From Bacteroidales bacterium 6E (GTDB lineage: Bacteria; Bacteroidota; Bacteroidia; Bacteroidales; Prolixibacteraceae), in assembly GCA_001270045.2 (NCBI GenBank), contig DF970686.1, positions 310,001-374,000 on the forward strand: a stretch of DNA of 64,000 bases, written 5' to 3'. The notes under the pieces are model-generated. The model was not told where the DNA came from. It ran no database searches and saw nothing but the letters and a program-made list of their open reading frames with translations. This document shows positions 37,818 through 45,149 of the stretch, in pieces (the stretch's first letter is position 1; each line of letters begins with the position of its first letter). A program made the position numbers and the translations under genes.

Positions 37818-40800
37818 TTATTGTTTTACAACCTTATAATTTCCGGTTACCTTGTCACCGTTGCTGATGACAATGAAGTACAATCCGGCAGGCTGGTTAT
37901 CCAGCGAGAGCGTTTCGATGGCACGACCGGCGACAATTTCGCGTACGGTTGAGCCCATCATATTGAGTACCCTGATGGTATGTCCGGTTTCTGCACCACT
38001 GACATTGATCTTGCCATTGGTTGGGTTCGGATATACCCTGATTTCACCTGCTTCAACAACTGCGGTGGAAGTTAGGTCAAGCTGAAGTGCATAGGTTGCC
38101 TCAGCTTTTCCGTCTGCAGAAGTCACGACAACAACGTCTCCAACTCTCAGGACTCCATCATTTGCTTTGGGCTGTCCATTTTTGTCTACAATGACAACAT
38201 TGGCACCGAATGATGCGGTAATCTGGGCAAAGAATTCAGAGATTGACATCATTCCTTTAGGCCCTGCAATCACCTTATTCAACTGATCGACATTGTATAC
38301 TTCTGAAAGAACGAATGCCTGGTAGTTCGGGGCAATGAATTGTTGTCTCAGCATTTCAAGATAGTAGATTCTTGTAACCGTGCCATCTTCAGAGGTTACC
38401 ACAACCATGTCATCCTGGGCCAAACCTCCTTTGGTTCTCTGAAGGCCCGATTTGTCAACGACTTTTACACTTGCACCTGTTGCGGCAAAGAGATTGTTCA
38501 ACAAGGTAGCAACATCGGTTCCGCGTGGTACGAAATGGATCAGATTGAGACTTTGGTCGACTGTGTAAACGGTAGAGTTGACCCATGCGTCACTTTCGTT
38601 GGCATCAGGTACAAGCTGGTAAACGACTTTAGTCACGCCATTTTCGGCAATTACCTCGAAGAAGATCTTGTCGCTGACCACCACATCGGTGTAGGTTGAG
38701 TCAAAGTTGACCTTTTTCATGGAAACCCATGCGTCATTTTCATCAACGACAGTCATGGTGGCACCTTCAGGTACAGTTACATTGGCAACGACTTCACTCA
38801 GGAGCGTGCCTTGCGGAATAAGGTAGATGCCCCCTGTTGTAAGCTGGGTACTGATAAAATATACGTCAGAAGTCAGGAATGCATTATTGCTTAATCCTCT
38901 TTCAGTTACGTTAAGTGTATACTGTGAGGTATTGGTACTATCGGCAGATAAAACATGCAACAAGTCTCCATTGTTAAGCACGGCAGACATACCCAGCGTA
39001 TTTCCGTTTGCTGCACTCTTAAGTGTCAGTGTCTGGTCGGGATCAGCCTTGAAAATCCTGGAGAGGAAGTCGGCAACGGTGGTGCCTTGTCTTACCCCAC
39101 GAATGGTTTCTTCCATGGAGTAACCTTCACTGACTTTATATTCATTGGATGCAACGGTGGATTTATACATCGTTACCTCATTCATGGAATGGACACCCAA
39201 TCCGGAGGCAGTCATTTCGACATCCCTTGGCCAACCATAACCCTGGGTTGCCCAGTAGGCACGGTCACGCATGATCCATTCTGAATCTTCCTTGTTGGTA
39301 CCAAAGGACCCGCCAAATTCGGTATTGCCTTTGTAAATATGTGGTTTACGATAGAATACCTGAACTTGGTCAACATTAGATCCTGCAACTACCCAGTTCG
39401 ACCAGTCACCATTACCCCATACGTCCAGTATTTCAAAGTCATTGGGATCGCTGGCAGGTTTCAGACCAGCCTTGATCGAGTCATTTGTGATTTTGAAGAG
39501 ATAATAAGTGGCATTTAACCAACCTCCAACGGCATTGTCTCCACCGATCGTTTCATTCCAGGGGTTTCGACGCAGGTTGATATCCACTTCAGGGTCAATC
39601 CAGTGACTGTTCCATCCCATGGTTTCGGCATTATCCGCATATGCCATGACAAATACATCTCCCGGTGCCACCATTGGGTCCAAACCAAAATCCTGAACCG
39701 CAATTGCGGGTTGAACCTGCCAGTTGGCCTCGTCTACCCAAACATAACCTGGGATATATTTGTTGAAGCGGTCGGCCCATTCGTCTACACCGGTATACCA
39801 ACTGATTACGGCTGCGGGATTATCACCTCCCCTGACCAGCATATAGTTAGACATATCCATTATTTCGGTTCCTGGGTTAACCAGTTCGATATAGTTATTG
39901 GCCCATCTTTCACGGAATGAAAACTGGGAGATAAAAGGTTCTCCTGCCCACGGCTGAACATTGGCTAAATCTTTTTCCCTGTTGAATACAACTTTATAGG
40001 TAACGTGGGTGGTGTCATCCTGTGCTGTGGCTATAAAGGTTGCAGTACGGTCAGCGGTAGTTCCGGTCAGGTTTTTTGCCCTTTGCACTTCAACGGTGGT
40101 GTTCAGTGCCTGCGTTAGCGGAACCAATGCAGGGACATTGGTGACATCGGATGTGAGATTTACAAGATAACTTGTGGTAGCCGGATCGAAGTTTGGAATG
40201 GTATCACCTTTCCAGTTAAATAATCCTTTGTAATATTCTGCATCCGGAATGTCAGGCCATGTTATGGCACTCAGGTTGGCATTATGGCTGGGAATGAAGT
40301 CATGTACCTTGATAAAGTATTCTTTCACGGTACCATTTCCAGCTGTCACTTTCAGTTTGTCACCGTTTTTCAGGTCAGGTCTTTCCACTCCATCCACAAA
40401 GACGATTGCTGCAGTTGCCTGGGAAGGTATTTCCATGTATTTCATGACGGTGTCTATACGGGTGGCATAAGGAATACCAAATACATAGTTACCTGCCATG
40501 ATGGTATCCATTGCCAGTCCCTGTTTGACCTCGAAAATGGTTCCGGTGTTCATGTAAGTATTTCGGTACCGTGCATCATTGTAATTCAAAACCACTTTGG
40601 GAAGGATGGTATTGTCAGCTTCGGTGGAAGGCTGTGCAATAATCTTGAAGTGTTTGGTCTGCAATGTATTTCCAACGGCATAAACAGAGAGAGTGTCGTT
40701 AGTACGTGCTGAAGTAAATGCAGAGTCAGCCTTTTCGGCAGAATAGCTATAAAACCAGGCCAGACCATCGGCATATTCAAAATTATCCATGATGTTCCAG

Positions 40801-41693
40801 AGATTTCTGGTACCATAAGGAACGGTAATCGTACTGTTGTTAAAATCAACCTGAACCTTGGAATTTTTTGACTTTAATGATTCGGCTGTCAGGGTAAAGT
40901 TGCCATGGTTACCCAATGTCCAGAATTCCCTTCTGTGAGGTACACCCCAGGGTCCTCCTTGCGGATAACGTAAAGGTAACCATTCCGAATCGGCAATATC
41001 GATACCGGCTACCCTGGTCCATGAATCCAGGTCATCACCGGTTCCCTGGGTAACGGAAAACTTACGGACCAAAATCCTGTTTCCGGTGGCACCTGTGACA
41101 CCTGCTGCATCACTGGCACCTTCTGTCTTGTAAGGTGATGATTCTGATGTAAAAATGGCATTTACGGCATCAACAACTGCAGAGTCACCTTCTGTAAAAT
41201 AATGGCGAAGATAGAAAACTGCTCTACCTCCCCAAGATATCAGAGAATTATAACCTACACTTACACTATCATATGCAGGATAACTGCCCCACTCGGCATT
41301 GGGAATATGAAGTTGAAGATCTGCCTTTTCCATCATTTCGTAGGTGGCTGTTCTTCTTCCGAGCCATCGTTCAGGATCAAAAACTGACATCTGGAATGGG
41401 ATGTCATCAATCGAGGCAATCAAAAATGATTCACCTGGCTGTAAAACTTTGTTGGGAAGTCTTAAAAAGTTGTTCGCATCTGGAGTCCATGGAGCAGTCC
41501 AGGGTTCAATGGATCCAAGTTCAAATTCCGAAAGGTTCACTTCCTGGTTTCCCATGTTGGTGATCTCGGCATAGGTCCATCGGGCATCATCCATCCTCAC
41601 CTCTGTAAAGATAAGGTTCCGATAGGGCTCCTGTGCGGAAAGCATGCCGGAGATTAACAATAAAAGAAGAAGTAACTTTTGTTTCATAATCAT
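37818..41693 (-). CDS. Giant secreted lamin-tail/repeat protein with T9SS domain
   Basis: A 1291-residue secreted protein: signal peptide (1-20), a lamin-tail-like domain (about 25-240; LIFTEVRMDDARWTYAEITN), a second one at about 590-800 (ISQFSFRERWANNYIELVN), repeated beta-rich modules, and a T9SS sorting domain (about 1212-1291; IRVYPNPTNGKINV). The repeats share the pattern V.xGTxVxxFL...VVDxxG......LxxGDxVVVTxxDG, as often seen in large surface proteins. No catalytic motif is seen. A structural or adhesive surface role is inferred. Sited next to GH5 enzymes and SusCD genes, it may help dock the cell to its substrate. The function is unknown. Confidence 0.78.
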   Translation of the reverse strand: MIMKQKLLLLLLLISGMLSAQEPYRNLIFTEVRMDDARWTYAEITNMGNQEVNLSEFELGSIEPWTAPWTPDANNFLRLPNKVLQPGESFLIASIDDIPFQMSVFDPERWLGRRTATYEMMEKADLQLHIPNAEWGSYPAYDSVSVGYNSLISWGGRAVFYLRHYFTEGDSAVVDAVNAIFTSESSPYKTEGASDAAGVTGATGNRILVRKFSVTQGTGDDLDSWTRVAGIDIADSEWLPLRYPQGGPWGVPHRREFWTLGNHGNFTLTAESLKSKNSKVQVDFNNSTITVPYGTRNLWNIMDNFEYADGLAWFYSYSAEKADSAFTSARTNDTLSVYAVGNTLQTKHFKIIAQPSTEADNTILPKVVLNYNDARYRNTYMNTGTIFEVKQGLAMDTIMAGNYVFGIPYATRIDTVMKYMEIPSQATAAIVFVDGVERPDLKNGDKLKVTAGNGTVKEYFIKVHDFIPSHNANLSAITWPDIPDAEYYKGLFNWKGDTIPNFDPATTSYLVNLTSDVTNVPALVPLTQALNTTVEVQRAKNLTGTTADRTATFIATAQDDTTHVTYKVVFNREKDLANVQPWAGEPFISQFSFRERWANNYIELVNPGTEIMDMSNYMLVRGGDNPAAVISWYTGVDEWADRFNKYIPGYVWVDEANWQVQPAIAVQDFGLDPMVAPGDVFVMAYADNAETMGWNSHWIDPEVDINLRRNPWNETIGGDNAVGGWLNATYYLFKITNDSIKAGLKPASDPNDFEILDVWGNGDWSNWVVAGSNVDQVQVFYRKPHIYKGNTEFGGSFGTNKEDSEWIMRDRAYWATQGYGWPRDVEMTASGLGVHSMNEVTMYKSTVASNEYKVSEGYSMEETIRGVRQGTTVADFLSRIFKADPDQTLTLKSAANGNTLGMSAVLNNGDLLHVLSADSTNTSQYTLNVTERGLSNNAFLTSDVYFISTQLTTGGIYLIPQGTLLSEVVANVTVPEGATMTVVDENDAWVSMKKVNFDSTYTDVVVSDKIFFEVIAENGVTKVVYQLVPDANESDAWVNSTVYTVDQSLNLIHFVPRGTDVATLLNNLFAATGASVKVVDKSGLQRTKGGLAQDDMVVVTSEDGTVTRIYYLEMLRQQFIAPNYQAFVLSEVYNVDQLNKVIAGPKGMMSISEFFAQITASFGANVVIVDKNGQPKANDGVLRVGDVVVVTSADGKAEATYALQLDLTSTAVVEAGEIRVYPNPTNGKINVSGAETGHTIRVLNMMGSTVREIVAGRAIETLSLDNQPAGLYFIVISNGDKVTGNYKVVKQ
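38061..39158 (-). repeat. Four tandem protein modules of about 90 residues
   Basis: Within the 1291-residue protein, residues about 846-936, 937-1035, 1036-1126 and 1127-1211 align by the pattern GTxVxxLLxxI...GAxVxVVDxxG....xxLxxGDxVVVTSxDGxxTxYxL. A related copy lies at about 405-485 (VFVDGVERPDLKNGDKLKVTAGNG). The copies are well diverged, so this is an old duplication and not a nucleotide-level repeat. Confidence 0.7.
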
Positions 41694-42352
41694 TAGTTTT
41701 AAAGGTGATGAAATTATTTTATCAATCTTACTTGTTAGTTTTAGTTTATGCGGATATCAAATATCATATTTTTTAGTGAAATTATCAACGAATAATTCAC
41801 TTTTCAGTGGCTCATTCTTAGGTTTTTAAGGTTTTTTACCAGCTTTTAAAAGTCAAAAATACTCTGTCAATTTACTGAAATTTTTTCATTTCTGATTCAT
41901 CCTGCCTGTAACTTTAACAGAAACTCCTGATATTGTGAATGTTCTATTTGTATGTTTTACGTTTTGCACGGTTGTTTTAATAATTCCATGGTTGATTTTT
42001 ACCCATCAACTTCATTCCCCACCAAATGTAATAATTTTTAAATACAAATGAAAAAATAGAACAGAACAGTATGAAGGTCGAACAGCATTGATGCCTGTTG
42101 GCGAATTTCAATTTTTATTAAGGCAGTCGACTGTATTCGAAGGATCTGTTATTCTTCCAGGATTTTCAGTATGGATAACTTACAAAACACTGGCATACTT
42201 TTGTTGAATGACATGACTCGAGAAAATTCATCAATTGAAAAATCAGTTAATTTAAAATCGTTGGCAGATAGCTGGTATTCCTCTCGGATGCAGAAATTGT
42301 AATTAATTTCATTAATTTTTCATTTATAAATGTCAAAACGTTATTTTTAATC
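41694..42352. other. Intergenic region between the repeat protein and the aro operon
   Basis: An AT-rich gap of about 660 bp between divergent units. On the minus strand 42023-42030 reads TACATTTG, a possible -7 element for the repeat-protein gene, but it would leave a leader of over 300 nt and no -33 partner is seen. A 43-codon ATG frame (42171-42302, plus strand) has no recognisable features or ribosome-binding site, so I do not call it a gene. I see no other structure. Confidence 0.5.
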
Positions 42353-42360
42353 TATATTTG
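42353..42360 (+). promoter_or_regulatory. -7 promoter element of the aromatic operon
   Basis: TATATTTG matches TAnnTTTG and lies 18 bp before the leader-peptide ATG. The -33 region is poor. It would start transcription near 42365, so the transcript would contain the whole leader and attenuator. Confidence 0.65.
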
Positions 42361-42378
42361 CATCCAAATTGAAAGACA

Positions 42379-42453
42379 ATGTACAATACTGTATTCAACG
42401 CTTTTTATTTCTGGTTTTATTATTTCGGCTCAAATACCGGGACCGGATTATAA
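42379..42453 (+). CDS. Aromatic leader peptide of the tyrA operon attenuator
   Basis: A 24-codon reading frame, ATG to TAA, preceded by GAAAGA (42371-42376). The peptide has ten aromatic residues, including eight in a row at positions 9-16 (F-Y-F-W-F-Y-Y-F; codons 42403-42426). In total it has five Phe, four Tyr and one Trp, so it can sense shortage of any aromatic amino acid. Its 3' part (42436-42444) is the antiterminator strand. The layout matches the leader peptides of classic phe and trp attenuators. It is too short to be found by usual gene calling. Confidence 0.88.
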   Translation: MYNTVFNAFYFWFYYFGSNTGTGL

Positions 42454-42517
42454 GTTGTTGTGTGCAGTCAGAAGATACTTAATCAAAAGGTCCCGGTAGT
42501 CACCGGGGCCTTTTTTT
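42436..42517 (+). promoter_or_regulatory. Attenuator: antiterminator and terminator pair
   Basis: ACCGGGACC (42436-42444), inside the leader ORF, is perfectly complementary to GGTCCCGGT (42489-42497). The latter is also the 5' arm of a terminator: 42485-42497 pairs with 42502-42514 (13 bp, one G-T pair, loop AGTC), and seven T follow at 42511-42517. A ribosome stalled at the early aromatic codons leaves 42436-42444 free, so the antiterminator forms and tyrA is transcribed. A ribosome that reaches the stop at 42451 covers it, and the terminator forms. The mechanism is inferred from the complementary segments. Confidence 0.85.
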
Positions 42518-42530
42518 ATGGATAAAGGAT

Positions 42531-43427
42531 ATGAAAATTACGATTATAGGATTGGGACTCATTGGCGGATCCATCGCAAAGGATTTGAGAAGAAGTGGAT
42601 TTGCCACTGAAATCAGGGGTGTAGACAATCAACCTGACAATGCAAGTACTGCAGTTGAACTTGGATTGGTCGATTTTACGGTTTCCCTGGAGAAGGGCCT
42701 TCAGAATTCTGATCTGGTGATTGTATCTACCCCTGTCGATATTACACGACAGTTATTGCCTGAAATTCTTGACAAGATAGAATCTCATACCACAGTCACC
42801 GACATGGGATCTACCAAACGTGCCGTGAGCGAATCGGTCGAAAACCATCCCAAAAGAAGAAATTATGTGCCGGCTCACCCGATGGCCGGTACCGAGAATT
42901 CAGGACCATCAGCCGCTCTCGAAAACCTTTTTCAAGGCAAGATTGCCATTGTTTGTGATCAGGAGAAAAGTGGTCCGCAACATCTGGCGCTGGTCGAGAA
43001 AATGTTCTATGCACTGGGAATGAATATTGCCTACATGACATCCGACGAACAGGATCATACCACGGCTTTTGTATCACATCTGCCACATGCCGTTGCTTTT
43101 GCGCTGGCAAATGCCGTTCAGGACAAGGCCGACCGGAACATCATTTTCGATCTGGCAAGTGGTGGATTTAATTCCACCGTCCGTCTGGCGAAAAGTTCCG
43201 TATCGATGTGGCAACCTATTTTTGAGCAAAACAGCGATTATATGACAGAATCCCTGAATGTTTATATCAAACACCTTGAACAATTCAGGGATGCCATTGT
43301 CAATAAGGACAGTTCAAAGCTTGAAAAGCTGATTTCCAGTGCCAACCATATCAGGGGCATCCTGGACAAGCAGAATACTCAGCTTCGGAAAAATGAAGAA
43401 ACGATCATAAAATATTATACCCGTTAA
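42531..43427 (+). CDS. tyrA: Prephenate dehydrogenase
   Basis: It oxidatively decarboxylates prephenate to 4-hydroxyphenylpyruvate for tyrosine synthesis. The N-terminal NAD-binding motif is IIGLGLIGGS (residues 5-14), followed by STPVDITR, the conserved PAHPMAGTE (about 114-122) and the DHTTAFVSHLPH region. At 298 residues it has the dehydrogenase domain only, with no fused chorismate mutase or ACT domain. AAGG at 42525-42528 serves as ribosome-binding site. It is the first structural gene after the attenuator and lies 1 bp from the next gene. Confidence 0.95.
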   Translation: MKITIIGLGLIGGSIAKDLRRSGFATEIRGVDNQPDNASTAVELGLVDFTVSLEKGLQNSDLVIVSTPVDITRQLLPEILDKIESHTTVTDMGSTKRAVSESVENHPKRRNYVPAHPMAGTENSGPSAALENLFQGKIAIVCDQEKSGPQHLALVEKMFYALGMNIAYMTSDEQDHTTAFVSHLPHAVAFALANAVQDKADRNIIFDLASGGFNSTVRLAKSSVSMWQPIFEQNSDYMTESLNVYIKHLEQFRDAIVNKDSSKLEKLISSANHIRGILDKQNTQLRKNEETIIKYYTR

Positions 43428-43428
43428 A

Positions 43429-44523
43429 ATGGAAAGAAAATTAGAAATCAACCCGATAAAGGAGTGGTTGCCACAAATCAACAATCCTCTTCTGATCGCA
43501 GGTCCCTGCAGCCTTGAGAGTGAGGAACAGGCATTGTCGACTGCCAGGTTGCTGGCCAAGGACCATCGTGTATTTATTTATCGTGGAGGTGTCTGGAAAC
43601 CCCGGACCCGTCCAGGATCCTTTGAGGGAATAGGATCCATCGGTCTGAAATGGCTTAGGATGGTCAGGGAAGAAACCGGATTGCCGGTGGGTACCGAGGT
43701 GGCTAATGCCCAACATACCGAGGAGGCTTTAAAGGAAGGAATCGATGTACTTTGGATTGGTGCCCGATCAACCGCAAGTCCTTTTGTAGTGCAGGAAATC
43801 GCTGATGTTGTGAAAGGTTCCAACGCGGTGATCATGGTTAAAAACCCTGTGAACCCTGATGTCCAGCTGTGGATGGGTGCCATTGAAAGGATATACCAGG
43901 CTGGTATTCGTAATATTGTGGCAATCCATCGCGGATTTACGCCTTTCAGCGAAACCAAGTACCGGAATTATCCCAACTGGCAAACGGTCATCGAGTTACG
44001 AAGAATGATGCCGGAAGTGCCTATTATCTGTGATCCCAGTCATATCGCAGGGAAACGCGAGTACCTGTATGAAGTTTCCCAAAAGGCGTTTGATATGGGC
44101 CTCGAAGGCTTGATGCTTGAATCACATATAGATCCTTCCTGCGCTCTCAGTGACAAGGAGCAACAGCTCACTCCCGCTGACTTGGCAAAGCTTCTGGATC
44201 GCCTGGTCATCCGTCATGAGAGTGCCGATAATCCTATGTTTGAGAACCAACTGGAGGTTTTACGAAATCGTATAGATGCTTTGGATACCGAATTGCTGGA
44301 GGTTCTTTCTTCCCGCATGGATATAGTCAAGGAAATCGGTCTCTATAAGAAGGAGCATAACGTGACTGCCCTTCAGATCAACCGTTGGGCCCAATTGATG
44401 GATGCAAGGATCAAAATGGGGGAAAAGCTTAATCTCAACCGTACTTTTACCCAGATCCTGTTTCAGTTGATCCATGAAGACTCTGTAAGAATGCAGACTG
44501 AAATTATGGATAACGGCAATTGA
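43429..44523 (+). CDS. Bifunctional DAHP synthase/chorismate mutase
   Basis: An N-terminal DAHP synthase (about 1-265) makes the first shikimate-pathway intermediate: IAGPCSLES, RGGVWKPRTRPGSFEG, DPSHIAGKRE. A C-terminal AroQ-type chorismate mutase (about 270-364; LRNRIDALDTELLEVLSSRM) converts chorismate to prephenate, the TyrA substrate. The fused form is typical of Bacteroidota. Combining the entry step and the branch-point step in one operon with tyrA makes sense of a leader that senses Phe, Tyr and Trp together. No prephenate dehydratase gene is in the window. Confidence 0.95.
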   Translation: MERKLEINPIKEWLPQINNPLLIAGPCSLESEEQALSTARLLAKDHRVFIYRGGVWKPRTRPGSFEGIGSIGLKWLRMVREETGLPVGTEVANAQHTEEALKEGIDVLWIGARSTASPFVVQEIADVVKGSNAVIMVKNPVNPDVQLWMGAIERIYQAGIRNIVAIHRGFTPFSETKYRNYPNWQTVIELRRMMPEVPIICDPSHIAGKREYLYEVSQKAFDMGLEGLMLESHIDPSCALSDKEQQLTPADLAKLLDRLVIRHESADNPMFENQLEVLRNRIDALDTELLEVLSSRMDIVKEIGLYKKEHNVTALQINRWAQLMDARIKMGEKLNLNRTFTQILFQLIHEDSVRMQTEIMDNGN

Positions 44524-44560
44524 TCGGGGATTACGAACTCAAATTGATATAATATTATAC

Positions 44561-44598
44561 AATAAATCCCGGGTACTTTTTATAGTCCGGGATTTATT
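44561..44598. terminator. Bidirectional hairpin between the aro operon and the glycosylase gene
   Basis: A perfect 12-bp stem, AATAAATCCCGG (44561-44572) with CCGGGATTTATT (44587-44598). It ends the aro operon in the plus direction (weak T tail). The right arm lies inside the last codons of the minus-strand glycosylase gene, so the same hairpin may end both transcripts. Confidence 0.7.
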
Positions 44599-45107
44599 AT
44601 TTTAAATCTCCAGGGTTTATTGATCCATGGATCTCCGGCATATTCTATCCCAACCCTAGGGTGCGTTGTATGCATCACATTGCCGTTTGATTCATCCTCG
44701 ACCCACAATCTCTCGCTGGTATATAACTCCTCACCATAAAAGCTTTTATCCAGCTCCAGCGTTCTACCAACCTTGCCCGGACCAGTTATGTTGCCGATAC
44801 CCCTGATAAGCACAGCCGAAGGATGGTATTCAAATCCTGTCACGATGTTTAACATCCAGTACATACCATAAATGAGATAGACATAAATCAATCCTCCTTC
44901 CCTGAACATCACTTCAGTCCGGGGAGTCCTCCCCTTGCTGGCATGACAGGCCATGTCTTCAGTCCCCCGATAAGCTTCGGTTTCCGTAATGGTGAACCGT
45001 TCTATCCTTCCGTCAGAGAATCTTCTGACCAGGGTTTTACCCAACAGTTCCGGAGCGACTTCCAGCACATCACGTTTGAAAAAACCGGGTTTAAGCCTTG
45101 GCGCCAT
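44580..45107 (-). CDS. DNA-3-methyladenine glycosylase (AAG/MPG family)
   Basis: It excises alkylated purines to start base-excision repair. The family core is clear: LLGKTLVRR, the catalytic ITETEAYRG segment (about 40-48), YVYLIYGMYWMLNIVTG and VLIRGIGNITGPGKV. At 175 residues it is a little shorter than the usual 190-200, with a trimmed C-terminus. It is 42 bp downstream of the yfhO-like gene on the same strand, and the 3' end overlaps the bidirectional hairpin. Confidence 0.93.
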   Translation of the reverse strand: MAPRLKPGFFKRDVLEVAPELLGKTLVRRFSDGRIERFTITETEAYRGTEDMACHASKGRTPRTEVMFREGGLIYVYLIYGMYWMLNIVTGFEYHPSAVLIRGIGNITGPGKVGRTLELDKSFYGEELYTSERLWVEDESNGNVMHTTHPRVGIEYAGDPWINKPWRFKIINPGL

Positions 45108-45149
45108 GTTTCGGATATTTTGAAGGGCTTAATCGTATCGTCAGGAATG

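Noticed and set aside
38061-39158. Tandem DNA repeat or CRISPR-like array
   Set aside because: The repeats are protein modules of about 90 residues, diverged at the DNA level, and lie in a continuous reading frame.
42171-42302. 43-codon frame before the aro operon
   Set aside because: No ribosome-binding site or recognisable family, and it lies in AT-rich sequence where such frames are expected by chance.
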